Below are positions 8,076 through 16,672 of a DNA stretch of 64,000 bases, piece after piece (position 1 is the first letter of the stretch; each line of letters starts with the position of its first letter). Location of the stretch: positions 496,001 through 560,000 of the forward strand of contig CAVTIA010000002.1 of NCBI GenBank assembly GCA_963734635.1. The letters run 5' to 3'. The notes beneath the pieces were generated by a model. The model made no database searches. It saw only the letters and a program-made list of their open reading frames with translations, and had not been told where the DNA came from. Position numbers and translations under genes: made by a program. The DNA is from DATCJA01 sp963734635 (GTDB lineage: Bacteria; Acidobacteriota; Vicinamibacteria; Vicinamibacterales; UBA2999).

Positions 8076-9046
8076 GGCACCTGCCGTTCGCGCACACGTG
8101 GATCCGCCGCGGCGAGGAGCAAGTCGCCGATCACGCTGCCAACGGCCAGAAAAAGGCCGCCCATCGCCGCGCATCCAGCCACGAGATAGATGTCGCGCGC
8201 GCGTAGCGCCTCATACATGAGTCGGCCAAGCCCCGGCCACGCGGTCACGAACTCCACGACAAACGAACCCGAGAGCAGCGCACCAATCGCGAGGCCGTAC
8301 ACGCCGCAGATCGGGCGCAGTGAGACGCGCCAGGCGTGACGCAGAACCACGTCGCGCGCAGAAAGGCCGCGCGCGATAGCGGCATAGGTGAACGGCTGGT
8401 GCAAAGCCTCGGTCATCGATTGAGACTGGAGCCGCTCGAACGTGGCGGCTATCGGCAGCGCGAGCGCCAGCACCGGCAGCGGCAGATGCGTCGCCACGTC
8501 GGTCATCCAGGCGAAGCCACCGAGCGTTGTGGCATCAGCGGATGTCATTCCCCCTGCCGGAAACCAGCGTGTACTGGCCGCGATGAAAAGGAGCAGCAGC
8601 GAGGTGAGCAGCGGCGGGACAGAAAGGCACACGAGCGACAGCGCACGTATGACGGCCGCGCCAGCGCCACTCCGGCTGCCTGAGAGCACGCCGAGCGGGA
8701 TGCCGACGAACGTTGCGAGCGCGAGGGCCGCAACGGCCAGCACAGCAGTGTTCACGGCAGCGCTCAGGACCAGGCCACGTACCGGCCGGTTGTAGAGGAA
8801 CGAATCACCGAAGTCGAAGCGCACCGTGCGCGCAAGCCACGTGACCCATTGAGCGCCCGGACTGCGATCCAGATCGAATCGCGCACGTGTACTGGCAATT
8901 TCGGTGGCGCTCGCAAACGGCCCAAGCTGCGCCGTGACGTCGCCAGGCGCCAGCCGCGCGAGAAAGAGCGCCGTCGATGAAACGACGAGCACGAGCAGCA
9001 GAGCGAATGCCAGCCGCTGTGCAAGGAATCTAATCAACGGGCGCAA
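8072..9046 (-). CDS. ABC peptide/nickel-type permease, DppB-like
   Basis: 324 residues. The N-terminus MRPLIRFLAQRLAFALLLVLVV is the classic first helix of DppB/OppB, followed by the LAPGDVTAQLG region and five further helices. The EAA loop is TYAAIARGLSARDVVLRHAW. It forms the heterodimeric inner-membrane channel with the DppC-like protein. It overlaps the binding-protein gene by 17 bp at its 5' end and the DppC-like gene by 4 bp at its 3' end. Confidence 0.88.
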   Translation of the reverse strand: MRPLIRFLAQRLAFALLLVLVVSSTALFLARLAPGDVTAQLGPFASATEIASTRARFDLDRSPGAQWVTWLARTVRFDFGDSFLYNRPVRGLVLSAAVNTAVLAVAALALATFVGIPLGVLSGSRSGAGAAVIRALSLVCLSVPPLLTSLLLLFIAASTRWFPAGGMTSADATTLGGFAWMTDVATHLPLPVLALALPIAATFERLQSQSMTEALHQPFTYAAIARGLSARDVVLRHAWRVSLRPICGVYGLAIGALLSGSFVVEFVTAWPGLGRLMYEALRARDIYLVAGCAAMGGLFLAVGSVIGDLLLAAADPRVRERQVP

Positions 9047-10727
9047 CGCTCAGGCTGTCGGCATTCCACAGGACAGGAGGTCGCAGGACCGAAGGCACGA
9101 CCCCACGCAGTCGCGTACTGTGCGCGTAGTACATGCGCGGCGCAACGAAGTAGAGCACGGGCAGGTTTTCCGCGAACGTCCGCTGCACGAGCATGAACTG
9201 CTCCCGACGCCGGTTGGGGTCGGTGCTCGCGGCCTGTTCGATCATGAGCGTGTCGATGCGCCGTTCCCACTCGGTGGCGGGACTGCGCTGCGACATGTTC
9301 CAGAAATGCCCTGAGCCGGAACTCAGCCAGAAATCGAGGTTGCCGGCCGGGTCGAGGTCCGTGGCGAGCGGCCTGTAATAAATAGCGTCGTAGTCGCACG
9401 CCAGCAGCCGCTGGATGAGGGCGCCAACCTCGAGCGGCTCGAAATCGATGGCGATGCCAATGCCCGCCAGCTCGTCGCGCAGCACCGTTGTGCCCTTTTC
9501 GTACCAGCCGATGCCGCGCTGCGTGATGCCGGTGAAGCGCGCTTCGGTGCCCCGCGCGTCCTCGACCACGCCGTTCCCGTTGCGATCCTCCAGCCCAATC
9601 CCCTTCAGCAGTTCGCGCGCGCGATTGTCGTCGTGGGGGTAGCGAAGCACATTCGGGGAGAACCACTGTGTGTTCCCGGGCGTGATCGGACCCCACACCG
9701 GCACGGCCGCGCCGAGAAACACCGTTTGCGCAAACGCTTCCCGATCGACCGCGTGCGAAATGGCCCGCCGGAATTCCGGGCGCTGCACGAAAGCGAAACG
9801 GGGATCCTTTCCCTTGACCTCGGGCTTCAGGCAGAACCAGAACGCATCGGCGTCGGGACCGACGCCGAGCTGGACGAGGCGCAACTGCCCCTGCTCCATT
9901 GCCCGGCGCACCGGCACGTAATCCTCCGGCCGCAACTCGGTTGACGTGAGGTCTGTCGACCCCGACTGCAGCCGCAGCAGCTCCGCATTCTGTTCCGGCA
10001 CGATTTCCAGAACGATGCGGTCAACGTACGGAAGCTCGCCGTCGTCGGCCGCACGTCGCCAGTAGCGGGGATTGCGGTCCAGCACGACCCGCTGTCCGGG
10101 CTGGTATTCGCGGACAACGAACGGGCCGGTGCCGACGATGTCGACGGGAGGTGTGGTGCTGGCCCATGCGGCGGCGAATTTGCCGGAGGCGAGCTCACCC
10201 TCCAGCTTGTGCTTCGGCAGAATCGGGAGCTGGTCGAGGAGCCGCAGTCCTGGACCCGACGCGCCGGCAAACGTCACGATGACGGTTTGCGCGTCGGGCG
10301 CGGTGGCGCGGAGCGGCTGCCCGCCGGCCACCAGGATGCCGGCCAGCACGCTCTCCGACTTCGGGTCGAAGACGGCCCGCAGCGAGAACAGAACGTCGGC
10401 CGACGTGAATGGCGTACCGTCGGACCAGGTCACACCCGGCCGCAGGTGGAGCGTGTGCACAAGGCCGTCGTCGCTCGACTCCCACTTCTCTGCCAGCCAC
10501 GGCTCCACCTCGAACGTGGCGCGGTTCACCCGCACCAGGCGTCCTTGCGTGAGCTGGGTGAGGAGCTCGGTGGCCTGGTCCCGGGCAACGAGCCGGTTGA
10601 ACGACCGCGGCTCGGCCCGGATGGAGGCCACGATCTGGCCGCCACGGCTTGGCGCCGTGTCCCTTTCAACAGCGGGCGAATCGCTCGATTCGCTTCGCAA
10701 CAGGAACCCGACCGCGAGGGCAAGCAC
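9030..10727 (-). CDS. ABC transporter substrate-binding protein, family 5 (peptide type)
   Basis: 565 residues of an extracytoplasmic SBP_bac_5 protein: an N-terminal hydrophobic stretch (MLALAVGFLLRS), then GGQIVASIRAEPRSFNRLV, LHLRPGVTWSDGTPFTSADV, VGTGPFVVREYQPGQRVVLD and RNPRYWRR, all typical of the dipeptide/oligopeptide family. It feeds the DppB/DppC-like permease genes that follow with overlapping ends. The start is uncertain. The GTG at 10727 gives a short signal segment, while the open frame continues upstream with hydrophobic codons (...VRAILGAA) to an in-frame stop near 10796 and has no ATG or GTG there. This may mean a rare start codon or a small indel. The ligand is not predictable. 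Confidence 0.85.
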   Translation of the reverse strand: MLALAVGFLLRSESSDSPAVERDTAPSRGGQIVASIRAEPRSFNRLVARDQATELLTQLTQGRLVRVNRATFEVEPWLAEKWESSDDGLVHTLHLRPGVTWSDGTPFTSADVLFSLRAVFDPKSESVLAGILVAGGQPLRATAPDAQTVIVTFAGASGPGLRLLDQLPILPKHKLEGELASGKFAAAWASTTPPVDIVGTGPFVVREYQPGQRVVLDRNPRYWRRAADDGELPYVDRIVLEIVPEQNAELLRLQSGSTDLTSTELRPEDYVPVRRAMEQGQLRLVQLGVGPDADAFWFCLKPEVKGKDPRFAFVQRPEFRRAISHAVDREAFAQTVFLGAAVPVWGPITPGNTQWFSPNVLRYPHDDNRARELLKGIGLEDRNGNGVVEDARGTEARFTGITQRGIGWYEKGTTVLRDELAGIGIAIDFEPLEVGALIQRLLACDYDAIYYRPLATDLDPAGNLDFWLSSGSGHFWNMSQRSPATEWERRIDTLMIEQAASTDPNRRREQFMLVQRTFAENLPVLYFVAPRMYYAHSTRLRGVVPSVLRPPVLWNADSLSVAPVD

Positions 10728-11041
10728 CGCAGCACCCAGAATGGCCCGAACGAGAGAAGTTTTTACCTGCAGATTCTTGATGCTCCGGTCAATTTATTGG
10801 CCACGTCTGAATCCGTGCAGATTTCAGCACAAAACCGTGCAATGCCCAATACTGCCGCGCGCCCCGCGCCTCGTCGATTGAAACGGCCAAGCGTCTGGCC
10901 TCCAGCAGGCAGCCTCGACGCGCAAAGCCAGGTGCGCTGCAGATCCTAAGTCGTTCTCCATCATCGAATTACGCGCGCGCATGGTTTTGGCCCGGCTGCT
11001 GGCACTGCCTCTGCCATAGCAATGGCCCGGAGGCTCATTAA
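10728..11041. other. Intergenic region between the ABC operon and the HTH gene
   Basis: 314 bp separate divergent transcription units. No open frame here looks protein-coding. The right half holds the candidate sigma-54 promoter described separately and a GGAGG ribosome site at about 11029-11033. I see no convincing sigma-70 promoter for the leftward operon. Confidence 0.5.
11000..11015 (+). promoter_or_regulatory. Candidate sigma-54 (RpoN) promoter
   Basis: TGGCAC at 11000-11005 and CTGC at 11011-11014 keep the invariant GG and GC at the required 10-nt spacing (consensus TGGCAC-N5-TTGC). Transcription would begin near 11026, just before the GGAGG ribosome site and the GTG start of the HTH gene at 11042. 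The position and strand fit. It is a motif match only. Confidence 0.45.
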
Positions 11042-11302
11042 GTGGCAACCGAAGACCTCGAACTACACGCTCCCCAGCGTCTCGGACGAAGCGTATCAAT
11101 CGATCAGGCCGCGCAGCTGCTGAACGTATCGCGTCGGACCGTTTATTACCGCATCCGCGACGGCCGTCTCCAGACCATCCGCACCATCGGAGGCTCTCAG
11201 CGCGTGCTCGTTGAGTCGCTGTTCACGATGGGATTCCGGCCGCAGCCGTTTCCGACGTCCGCACTGGCCACGACGTTTACGGTTCGAGCCGCACGAGGCT
11301 GA
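11042..11302 (+). CDS. Small helix-turn-helix (excisionase/MerR-like) DNA-binding protein
   Basis: 86 residues from a GTG preceded by GGAGG. The segment SIDQAAQLLNVSRRTVYYRI-RDGRLQTIRTIGGSQRVL is a winged-helix excisionase-family DNA-binding domain (residues about 18-55), with the recognition helix in SRRTVYYRI and the wing in TIGGSQRV. Proteins of this size are often transcription regulators rather than true excisionases; no integrase or attachment site is nearby. It lies 27 bp or slightly more upstream of the subtilase gene and likely shares its transcript. Confidence 0.75.
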   Translation: MATEDLELHAPQRLGRSVSIDQAAQLLNVSRRTVYYRIRDGRLQTIRTIGGSQRVLVESLFTMGFRPQPFPTSALATTFTVRAARG

Positions 11303-11410
11303 CAGGCCTTTTCCTGTCCGGGAGGTTTCATTGGCCCCACAGAGCACCGCCGCATCGACCAGTCGACCAGACAATCCTCCTTCGTTGTTCCTCTGATCTG
11401 TCTTGCGGCG

Positions 11411-13279
11411 GTGCTGTTGGGGCCGATCGACGCCTCGGCACAAGGGCGCCGGGCGCGTCTCTCCCGCGATCTTGTCCAGCAGCTCGAGTCCGTCACCGAC
11501 ACGGCCACCTGCGTCATCGTCCCTGGCACGCGCGCGCAGGTGGACGGCCTGGTGGCGCGGCACGGACTCACCATCCGCAAGCGGCTCAAGGGAGCGGCCG
11601 TTCTCGAAATACCCGCCGGCGCATTGGCCGCCGTGGCGGCTGACGCGGGGCTCGACTCCCTCACCAGCAACTATCGGCTGAAGCCGCACATGGGGGTGAC
11701 GACAACCGCGATTGGCGCCGACCAGGTGTGGTCGGCCGGCTGGGCAGCGGGCGCTCCAGGCCTCACCGGCAGCGGCATCGGGGTGGCCGTGATCGACACG
11801 GGCGTCGCCGATGTCCGGGAACTCAAGAATCGAATCGTCGTCAGCGTGGACTTCACCGGCTCGTCCGGCGCGTCCGGCCAGGCGGTGGGCCGCGCCGGCT
11901 GTGGCAACGCCGGGACGGCGGCGCGAGGGCGCGCTGGCGACGATAACGGTCACGGCACGCACGTGGCCGGGATCATCGCGGCCGCCGGGGTTAACGCGAA
12001 GGACACCACCAGCGGCGTGGCGCCCGGAGCCCACATCATCAACCTGAAGGTGCTCGGCGCCGACGGCAGCGGCTATGCCAGCGACGTGGCCGACGCGATT
12101 GACTGGGCGACTGAGAATCGCGACCGCTACAAGATCAAGGTCATCAACCTGTCGCTGGGCGGGCCGGTGCTCCAGCGCTGCGCCGACGATCCGGTGTGCC
12201 AGGCCGTTGAGCGCGCGTATGACGCCAAGATTACGGTCGTCGTCTCCGCGGGCAACCACGGGAGGGATGCCAACGGCAACGAGCTGTTCGGCCGCATCAC
12301 GATGCCCGGCGTCTCGCCGTTCGCGATTACTGTGGGCGCGCTCAACACGAAGGGCACCGCGCAGCGGTCTGACGATGTGATCACGACATACAGCTCGCGG
12401 GGGCCGACGTGGTTCGACGGCCTGATCAAGCCGGATCTGGTGGCGCCGGGCAACAAGATCGTGGGGCTGCTGGCGCCGAAATCAACGCTGGCGCGCGAGC
12501 ACCCAGAGCTGGTGATCGACACGACCCAGGGCAAGCGGCTCCAGCTATCGGGCTCGAGTATGAGCGCAGCCGCCGTGTCGGGCGCCGCCGCGCTCGTGCT
12601 CGAAGCGATGAAGGGGCTTCACCCAGAAGCCGTTCGGCATCTGCTCCAGCAAACGGCCAGCGAGGTCGCGAATACCACGCCGCTCCAGGCGGGCACAGGC
12701 AGCTTGAACGTGCGTGGCAGCCTCGCAGTCGTTGCCGGACAGGAATCGGATGTGTTGATCGCCGGCGACCTCGCGCAGGCTGGCCGCCAGCAGCTTCTGC
12801 ACGCGATTAACGTGTGTCACATGGTCCGATGGCGTGAACTGGTCGGACGGCGTCACCTGGTCGGACGGGGTCACTGGTCGGACGGCGTCACTTGGTCGGA
12901 CGGCGTCACCTGGTCGGACGGCGTCAACTGGTCGGAGGGCATCACTTGGTCGGAAGGCATCAACTGGTCGGAGGGCGTCAACTGGTCGGACGGCATCAAC
13001 TGGTCGGACGGCGTCAGCTGGTCGGACGGCGTCACGTGGTCGGACGGCGTCACCTGGTCGGACGGCGTCACTGGTCGGACGGCGTCACGTGGTCGGACGG
13101 CGTCACCTGGTCGGACGGCGTCACTGGTCGGACGGCGTCACCTGGTCAGACGGCGTTACCTGGTCGGATTGAGCAATTCTGCGAATAACTTAACAACATC
13201 GATAGGAGTCGAAAATGCGACAGCTAATCATCTGGGGCGAATAGACCGATACAGTGGTCGCTCGGCCCGTCTTAAATGA
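11411..13279 (+). CDS. S8 family (subtilisin-like) serine peptidase with repetitive C-terminus
   Basis: The open frame gives 622 residues: a propeptide-like region (about 20-95), then the subtilase domain. The triad is Asp129 in AVIDTGVAD, His181 in NGHGTHVAGI and Ser383 in SGSSMSAAAV, with the oxyanion Asn in SAGNHG. It is probably secreted. GTG 11411 cuts into a signal peptide. The frame continues upstream (…VVPLICLAAVLLGPIDASAQ) to an ATT at 11330 that sits 8 nt after GGGAGG, so translation may start there, or at TTG 11331 followed by an indel. After about residue 470 the gene enters a tandem WSDGV(T/N) repeat. The frame is shifted at the entry and by three 17-bp units, so the tail translated here after about 12820 is unreliable; the intended end is probably the TGA at 13170-13172. 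Confidence 0.85.
   Translation: MLLGPIDASAQGRRARLSRDLVQQLESVTDTATCVIVPGTRAQVDGLVARHGLTIRKRLKGAAVLEIPAGALAAVAADAGLDSLTSNYRLKPHMGVTTTAIGADQVWSAGWAAGAPGLTGSGIGVAVIDTGVADVRELKNRIVVSVDFTGSSGASGQAVGRAGCGNAGTAARGRAGDDNGHGTHVAGIIAAAGVNAKDTTSGVAPGAHIINLKVLGADGSGYASDVADAIDWATENRDRYKIKVINLSLGGPVLQRCADDPVCQAVERAYDAKITVVVSAGNHGRDANGNELFGRITMPGVSPFAITVGALNTKGTAQRSDDVITTYSSRGPTWFDGLIKPDLVAPGNKIVGLLAPKSTLAREHPELVIDTTQGKRLQLSGSSMSAAAVSGAAALVLEAMKGLHPEAVRHLLQQTASEVANTTPLQAGTGSLNVRGSLAVVAGQESDVLIAGDLAQAGRQQLLHAINVCHMVRWRELVGRRHLVGRGHWSDGVTWSDGVTWSDGVNWSEGITWSEGINWSEGVNWSDGINWSDGVSWSDGVTWSDGVTWSDGVTGRTASRGRTASPGRTASLVGRRHLVRRRYLVGLSNSANNLTTSIGVENATANHLGRIDRYSGRSARLK
12822..13172 (+). repeat. 18-bp tandem repeat encoding WSDGV(T/N)
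   Basis: Nineteen full units plus a terminal half unit of TGGTCGGACGGCGTCACC type run from 12822 to the TGA at 13172. Units 7-9 vary to WSEGI or WSEGV. Sixteen units are 18 bp and three (12858-12874, 13055-13071, 13108-13124) are 17 bp, each reading CAC directly into TGG. These shorter units change the reading frame. There are no spacers, so this is a coding tandem repeat and not a CRISPR. Confidence 0.9.
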
Positions 13280-13592
13280 CAAGGCAATCTGCCGAACTAC
13301 CACGCTCTGGTCGAGCTGTACATCAGCACGGTCATTACTGCTGGCATCCTCACTATTGCCTATTCGACTTGCGTCACTGATCAGTCAGCCGGTCGGTTGG
13401 GACTGGCTTACGCTGGCGGCGCTAACCGTTCTAACAGGCACGTTTAGCATCAAACTTCCTTCAGTTAGCGCGCGTCTCTCCGTTTCAGAAGCATTCGTAT
13501 TCGCGGCTGTCCTCTTGTTCGGAGCACATGTCGCTACTGTGATAGTGGTGCTCGACTCGCTGGTTCTCGCGTTGTGGTTACGTCAGACCTAA
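13215..13592 (+). pseudogene. N-terminal membrane part of the HD-GYP protein, frame broken
   Basis: An AGGAG at 13204-13208 precedes ATG 13215, which soon meets a stop; another ATG is at 13276. Recognisable protein appears in two frames. The first is NYHALVELYISTVITAGIL-type hydrophobic sequence (about 13300-13375). The second is WDWLTLAALTVLTGTF ... SVSEAFVFAAVLLFGAHVATVI, ending at 13592. Together they form the multi-helix membrane module that continues in a third frame at the start of the HD-GYP piece (RPNRSGLRVLFNMAAG). At least two single-base shifts separate the pieces. Confidence 0.6.
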
Positions 13593-13608
13593 TCGTTCAG
13601 GCCTGCGC

Positions 13609-14703
13609 GTGCTCTTCAATATGGCCGCAGGTGCCGTGGCCATCGCCTCAGCGGCACAGGTCTTGGGATGGATGGTTCCCGTTCGACCTGCCGCCGCAGC
13701 ACCGATCGATCAACTCGGTCTTCCTGTTCTTCTCGCTTGCGATTTGCTATTTCGCGCTCAACACTGGCTCGTCGCCGTTGCCGTTGCCCATGAGCAAGCG
13801 GCATCGGCTAGCGATATATGGCGTCGAAATTTCTTGTGGTTCGGGCTCAACTATTTGGGAGGCGCATCCGTCGCATTGGTCCTTGTTGGCTACACACGAA
13901 ACGTAAATGTCGCCGCGATCGGAATAATAGGTCCGCTGGTTGTTATTCTCTACCTTACGTTTCGACTGACATGGGCTCGAGTCGAGGACGCGGATCGACA
14001 CGTCGCACAAGTGAATGAGCTTTATCTCTCCACCATCGAGGCACTCGCGATGGCGGTGGACGCGAAGGATCAGATCACCCATGGCCACATCCGACGCGTC
14101 GAGGTGTTCGCACTCGAGCTCGCCAAACGATTGGGCGTTAGCGAGGATCGGCACCTCAAGGCAATTGCGACGGCGGCGCTGCTCCACGACATGGGAAAAC
14201 TTGCTATTCCCGAGCACATTCTCAACAAGCCAGGAAAACTGACAACGGCGGAATTCGAGAAGATGAAGCGACACGCCGACATCGGCGCGGACCTGCTGTC
14301 ATCAGTGAAATTTCCGTATCCCGTCGTCCCGATCGTGCGCCATCACCACGAGCACTGGGACGGTGGCGGCTACCCTGCCGGTATTTCCGGAACGGATATC
14401 CCACTGGGCGCTCGCATTTTGTCCGTCGTTGACTGTTTCGATGCGCTCACATCCGATCGTCCGTATCGGCCGCGATTGAGCACTGAGGAAGCATTCACAA
14501 TCATCCGTGAAGCAAGAGGCAAGCTGTACGACCCGTTAGTAGTAGATACGTTCATCCGCGCGTACCGAGGACATTGGACCGCTTGCGATTCGCGCCGGCC
14601 AGGAAGCGCGCAGCTTCATGGAATCGACTGCGCTGTCGGACGACGAAACACCGCGGCCACTCAGGCAGATTCGAGCGAACGCATCCGAAGCCTTCCTGCT
14701 TGA
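13609..14703 (+). CDS. Membrane-anchored HD-GYP domain phosphodiesterase (central piece)
   Basis: The open piece contains several transmembrane helices (to about residue 120) and a full HD-GYP domain. Signatures are HGHIRRVEVFALELAKRLG, LLHDMGKLAIPEHIL (the HD pair), HADIGADLL, VRHHHEHWDGGGYPAGISG (the HHExxDGxGYP metal site) and ILSVVDCFDALTSDRPYR. HD-GYP proteins hydrolyse cyclic di-GMP, so this is probably a membrane signalling enzyme lowering c-di-GMP. After about 14575 the frame shifts; the true continuation is the GAF piece ending at 15203. The intact gene would run from about 13215 or 13276 to 15203 and would end 32 bp before the TPR/sigma-54 regulator, so the two likely form an operon. 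Confidence 0.82.
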   Translation: MLFNMAAGAVAIASAAQVLGWMVPVRPAAAAPIDQLGLPVLLACDLLFRAQHWLVAVAVAHEQAASASDIWRRNFLWFGLNYLGGASVALVLVGYTRNVNVAAIGIIGPLVVILYLTFRLTWARVEDADRHVAQVNELYLSTIEALAMAVDAKDQITHGHIRRVEVFALELAKRLGVSEDRHLKAIATAALLHDMGKLAIPEHILNKPGKLTTAEFEKMKRHADIGADLLSSVKFPYPVVPIVRHHHEHWDGGGYPAGISGTDIPLGARILSVVDCFDALTSDRPYRPRLSTEEAFTIIREARGKLYDPLVVDTFIRAYRGHWTACDSRRPGSAQLHGIDCAVGRRNTAATQADSSERIRSLPA

Positions 14704-15203
14704 CACATGCTCAACGGAGATCGCCAAGGCAGGCTCCGTGAATATGTCAGTCCAGATAGCGGGTCAGTACTTGCGGCAGCTCACCCCGGCCACCGTATAC
14801 GCCTTGTTCATGTACGACAGTACCAGCTGACGTACTGACCTGTGTCAGCACCAGTGGAGACGAACAACGCTTGCTTGGCGCGCTGACAATTCGGCTGGGT
14901 GAGCGAGTGACCGGATGGACGGCAGCGAATCGCCGCACATCGGTCAATTCAAATGCCTCACTCGATCTTGTGGAGATAGCGGGCTTCTTTGTGCCGCGCC
15001 TGCGGAGCACAATTGCTACCCCGCTTGCTGACGGTGAAACGCTCGTCGGTGTACTTTCTGCCTACTCGAGTCAGCAGGATGCTTTCAGTGAAAGCCACCG
15101 TTATGCGTTCGAAAAAGTTGCATCCACGCTCGTCAGCAGGGTGTCACTCCCCGCGTTGAGCCCTTCCTCCAACGTCGTATCGTTCCGGGCGCAAAAAATC
15201 TGA
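14618..15203 (+). pseudogene. GAF-like C-terminal part of the HD-GYP protein, frame broken
   Basis: Two frames join here. ESTALSDDETPRPLRQIRAN ... YALFMYD ends at 14830, and ADVLTCVSTSGDEQRLLGAL ... SFRAQKI ends at 15203, with a one-base shift near 14822. The content is a GAF-type sensor fold, including RSTIATPLADGETLVGVLSA. It follows the HD-GYP domain directly once the shift near 14575 is allowed for. Confidence 0.6.
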
Positions 15204-15235
15204 CGTCGATCTCGAACAATTCGAAGAGGTCCGCG

Positions 15236-16672
15236 ATGAGCTTCACCTATGAAACAGCCGCGAGACTCTTTGGCGAAGGCGAATTCTTGCGGCTTATCGA
15301 GCTGTCAGGCGGAAACGAACAGGCTCGAATCGCCCTCGAGCCACGTCATCGCGTCATCGTTGCCAATGCACTGGCGCTGGTGGGCGAATTCGACGAAGCG
15401 CAGCGGCTCGCTGAACTGGATTGTGGTTCTCCCGCGGCGCCAGTGATCCGTTCGCAGGCCGAATGGACACTTGGCCTCGTCAGTTGGCGAACCGGACACA
15501 TCTCCTCAGCCGTACAGCATGCTCGGACGGCACGTACGTCTTGCTCACGAATCAGCTGACGCCGAACGGATTGCCTGGGCTCTCCTGCACTTATTCAGGC
15601 TCAGCATCCAATGCGGACCGATGGACGCGATTATGGCCGCACTACCAGAAGTGAGGAAGGCCGTAGCGCGTGCCGGCATATCGCGTGCCTCAGCATATCT
15701 ACACAGCTGTGTTGCCGTACTCGAAGGACAAACTGGCCGTCTTGATGAAGCACGAAGACATCTGGACATCGCCGAATCCTTATTACACTTGGCGCCAAAC
15801 GCCTGGTTGGCCGGCTTGGTGCAGATGGATCGCGGAGCGGTTGCAGGCCATAAGTGTGAGTTTGAACTTGCATACGATCACGTGCGTAATGCGAAGGAAA
15901 TCGCCAGGCGCATCGGATACCAGCAGAATTCTGCTGGCGCCGATGCTCACGCTCGGCCATCTCCAGTTCCTAGTCGGTGAGTTCGATGAATCCAAACGCA
16001 CACTTCTCACCTTAACAAATCACCCACGTGCGTCGATTTCCGTACGAAGCTGAGCGCGTTAGATAGTCTTGCAAGGGTACATTTGGCACTGGGGGAACTC
16101 GATCAATGCGAGAACGCAGTAGGGGAGATCAATAAGCACGTCTCTAATTATCCTGGAAGCTGCCTCTATGTTTCAGGTGCGTCGAGCGGCCCTCGTGCGC
16201 GCACAGTTATTAGCTAAGAAAGGCTGCAGCGACGAAGCACTAAAATGCTTACAGACCGCACAATGAAATGGCCCGACAATTTCACGATGTTCCACTCGAC
16301 GCCGCGGCGCAGCTGCAAATGGCCCAAGTCCTGGCGAAGGCCCGAGATTACAAAGCGGCATCACGTCGTTTGTTGGAGGCCGAGGGTCAAGAGATTACGA
16401 CCATACGTGAATTGCAAGCTTCTTACTACTACGGGGCTTCGCACGTATTGAGCGACCTCGAAATATCGCTCAAACAGCATCTTCACGATCGCGCACTTGC
16501 GCCTGTGGGCCGAGCAGGGATGGTGTCGGTCCGTTTTGAGATCGATGATTTTCCACTTCAGCACACGTCAGACAAGAGATACGCATCAAACGAACGCCTA
16601 CACCGTCGAGTGCGTCACCGATTCATTAGCTGCATTCGTCGACCTCGCCTACCGGCCACGCCTGTTGGGTGA
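15236..16672 (+). pseudogene. TPR-rich N-terminal half of a sigma-54 activator, frame broken
   Basis: ATG 15236 has GAGG upstream. The first piece (to about 15530) reads MSFTYETAARLFGEGEFLRL and onward. It continues in other frames through RIAWALLHLFRLSIQCGPMD, GQTGRLDEARRHLDIAES, GHLQFLVGEFDESKRTLLTL, LALGELDQCENAVGEINKH and ARDYKAASRRLLEAEGQE. These helical pairs resemble TPR units. At least four frame changes occur, near 15540, 15940, 16050 and 16265. The chain then joins the AAA+ piece near 16590. Such TPR-AAA+-Fis proteins are large bacterial enhancer-binding proteins. Confidence 0.6.

Noticed and set aside
11042..11302. Excisionase of an integrated element
   Set aside because: The HTH fold is excisionase-like, but there is no integrase, attachment repeat, tRNA or phage gene nearby.
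11096..12259. 387-codon minus-strand frame opposite the subtilase
   Set aside because: The plus strand has the complete subtilase triad; this frame has no recognisable content.
12822..13172. Repeat array as a CRISPR
   Set aside because: Units are 18 bp and directly adjacent, with no spacers. They code WSDGV, and there are no cas genes.
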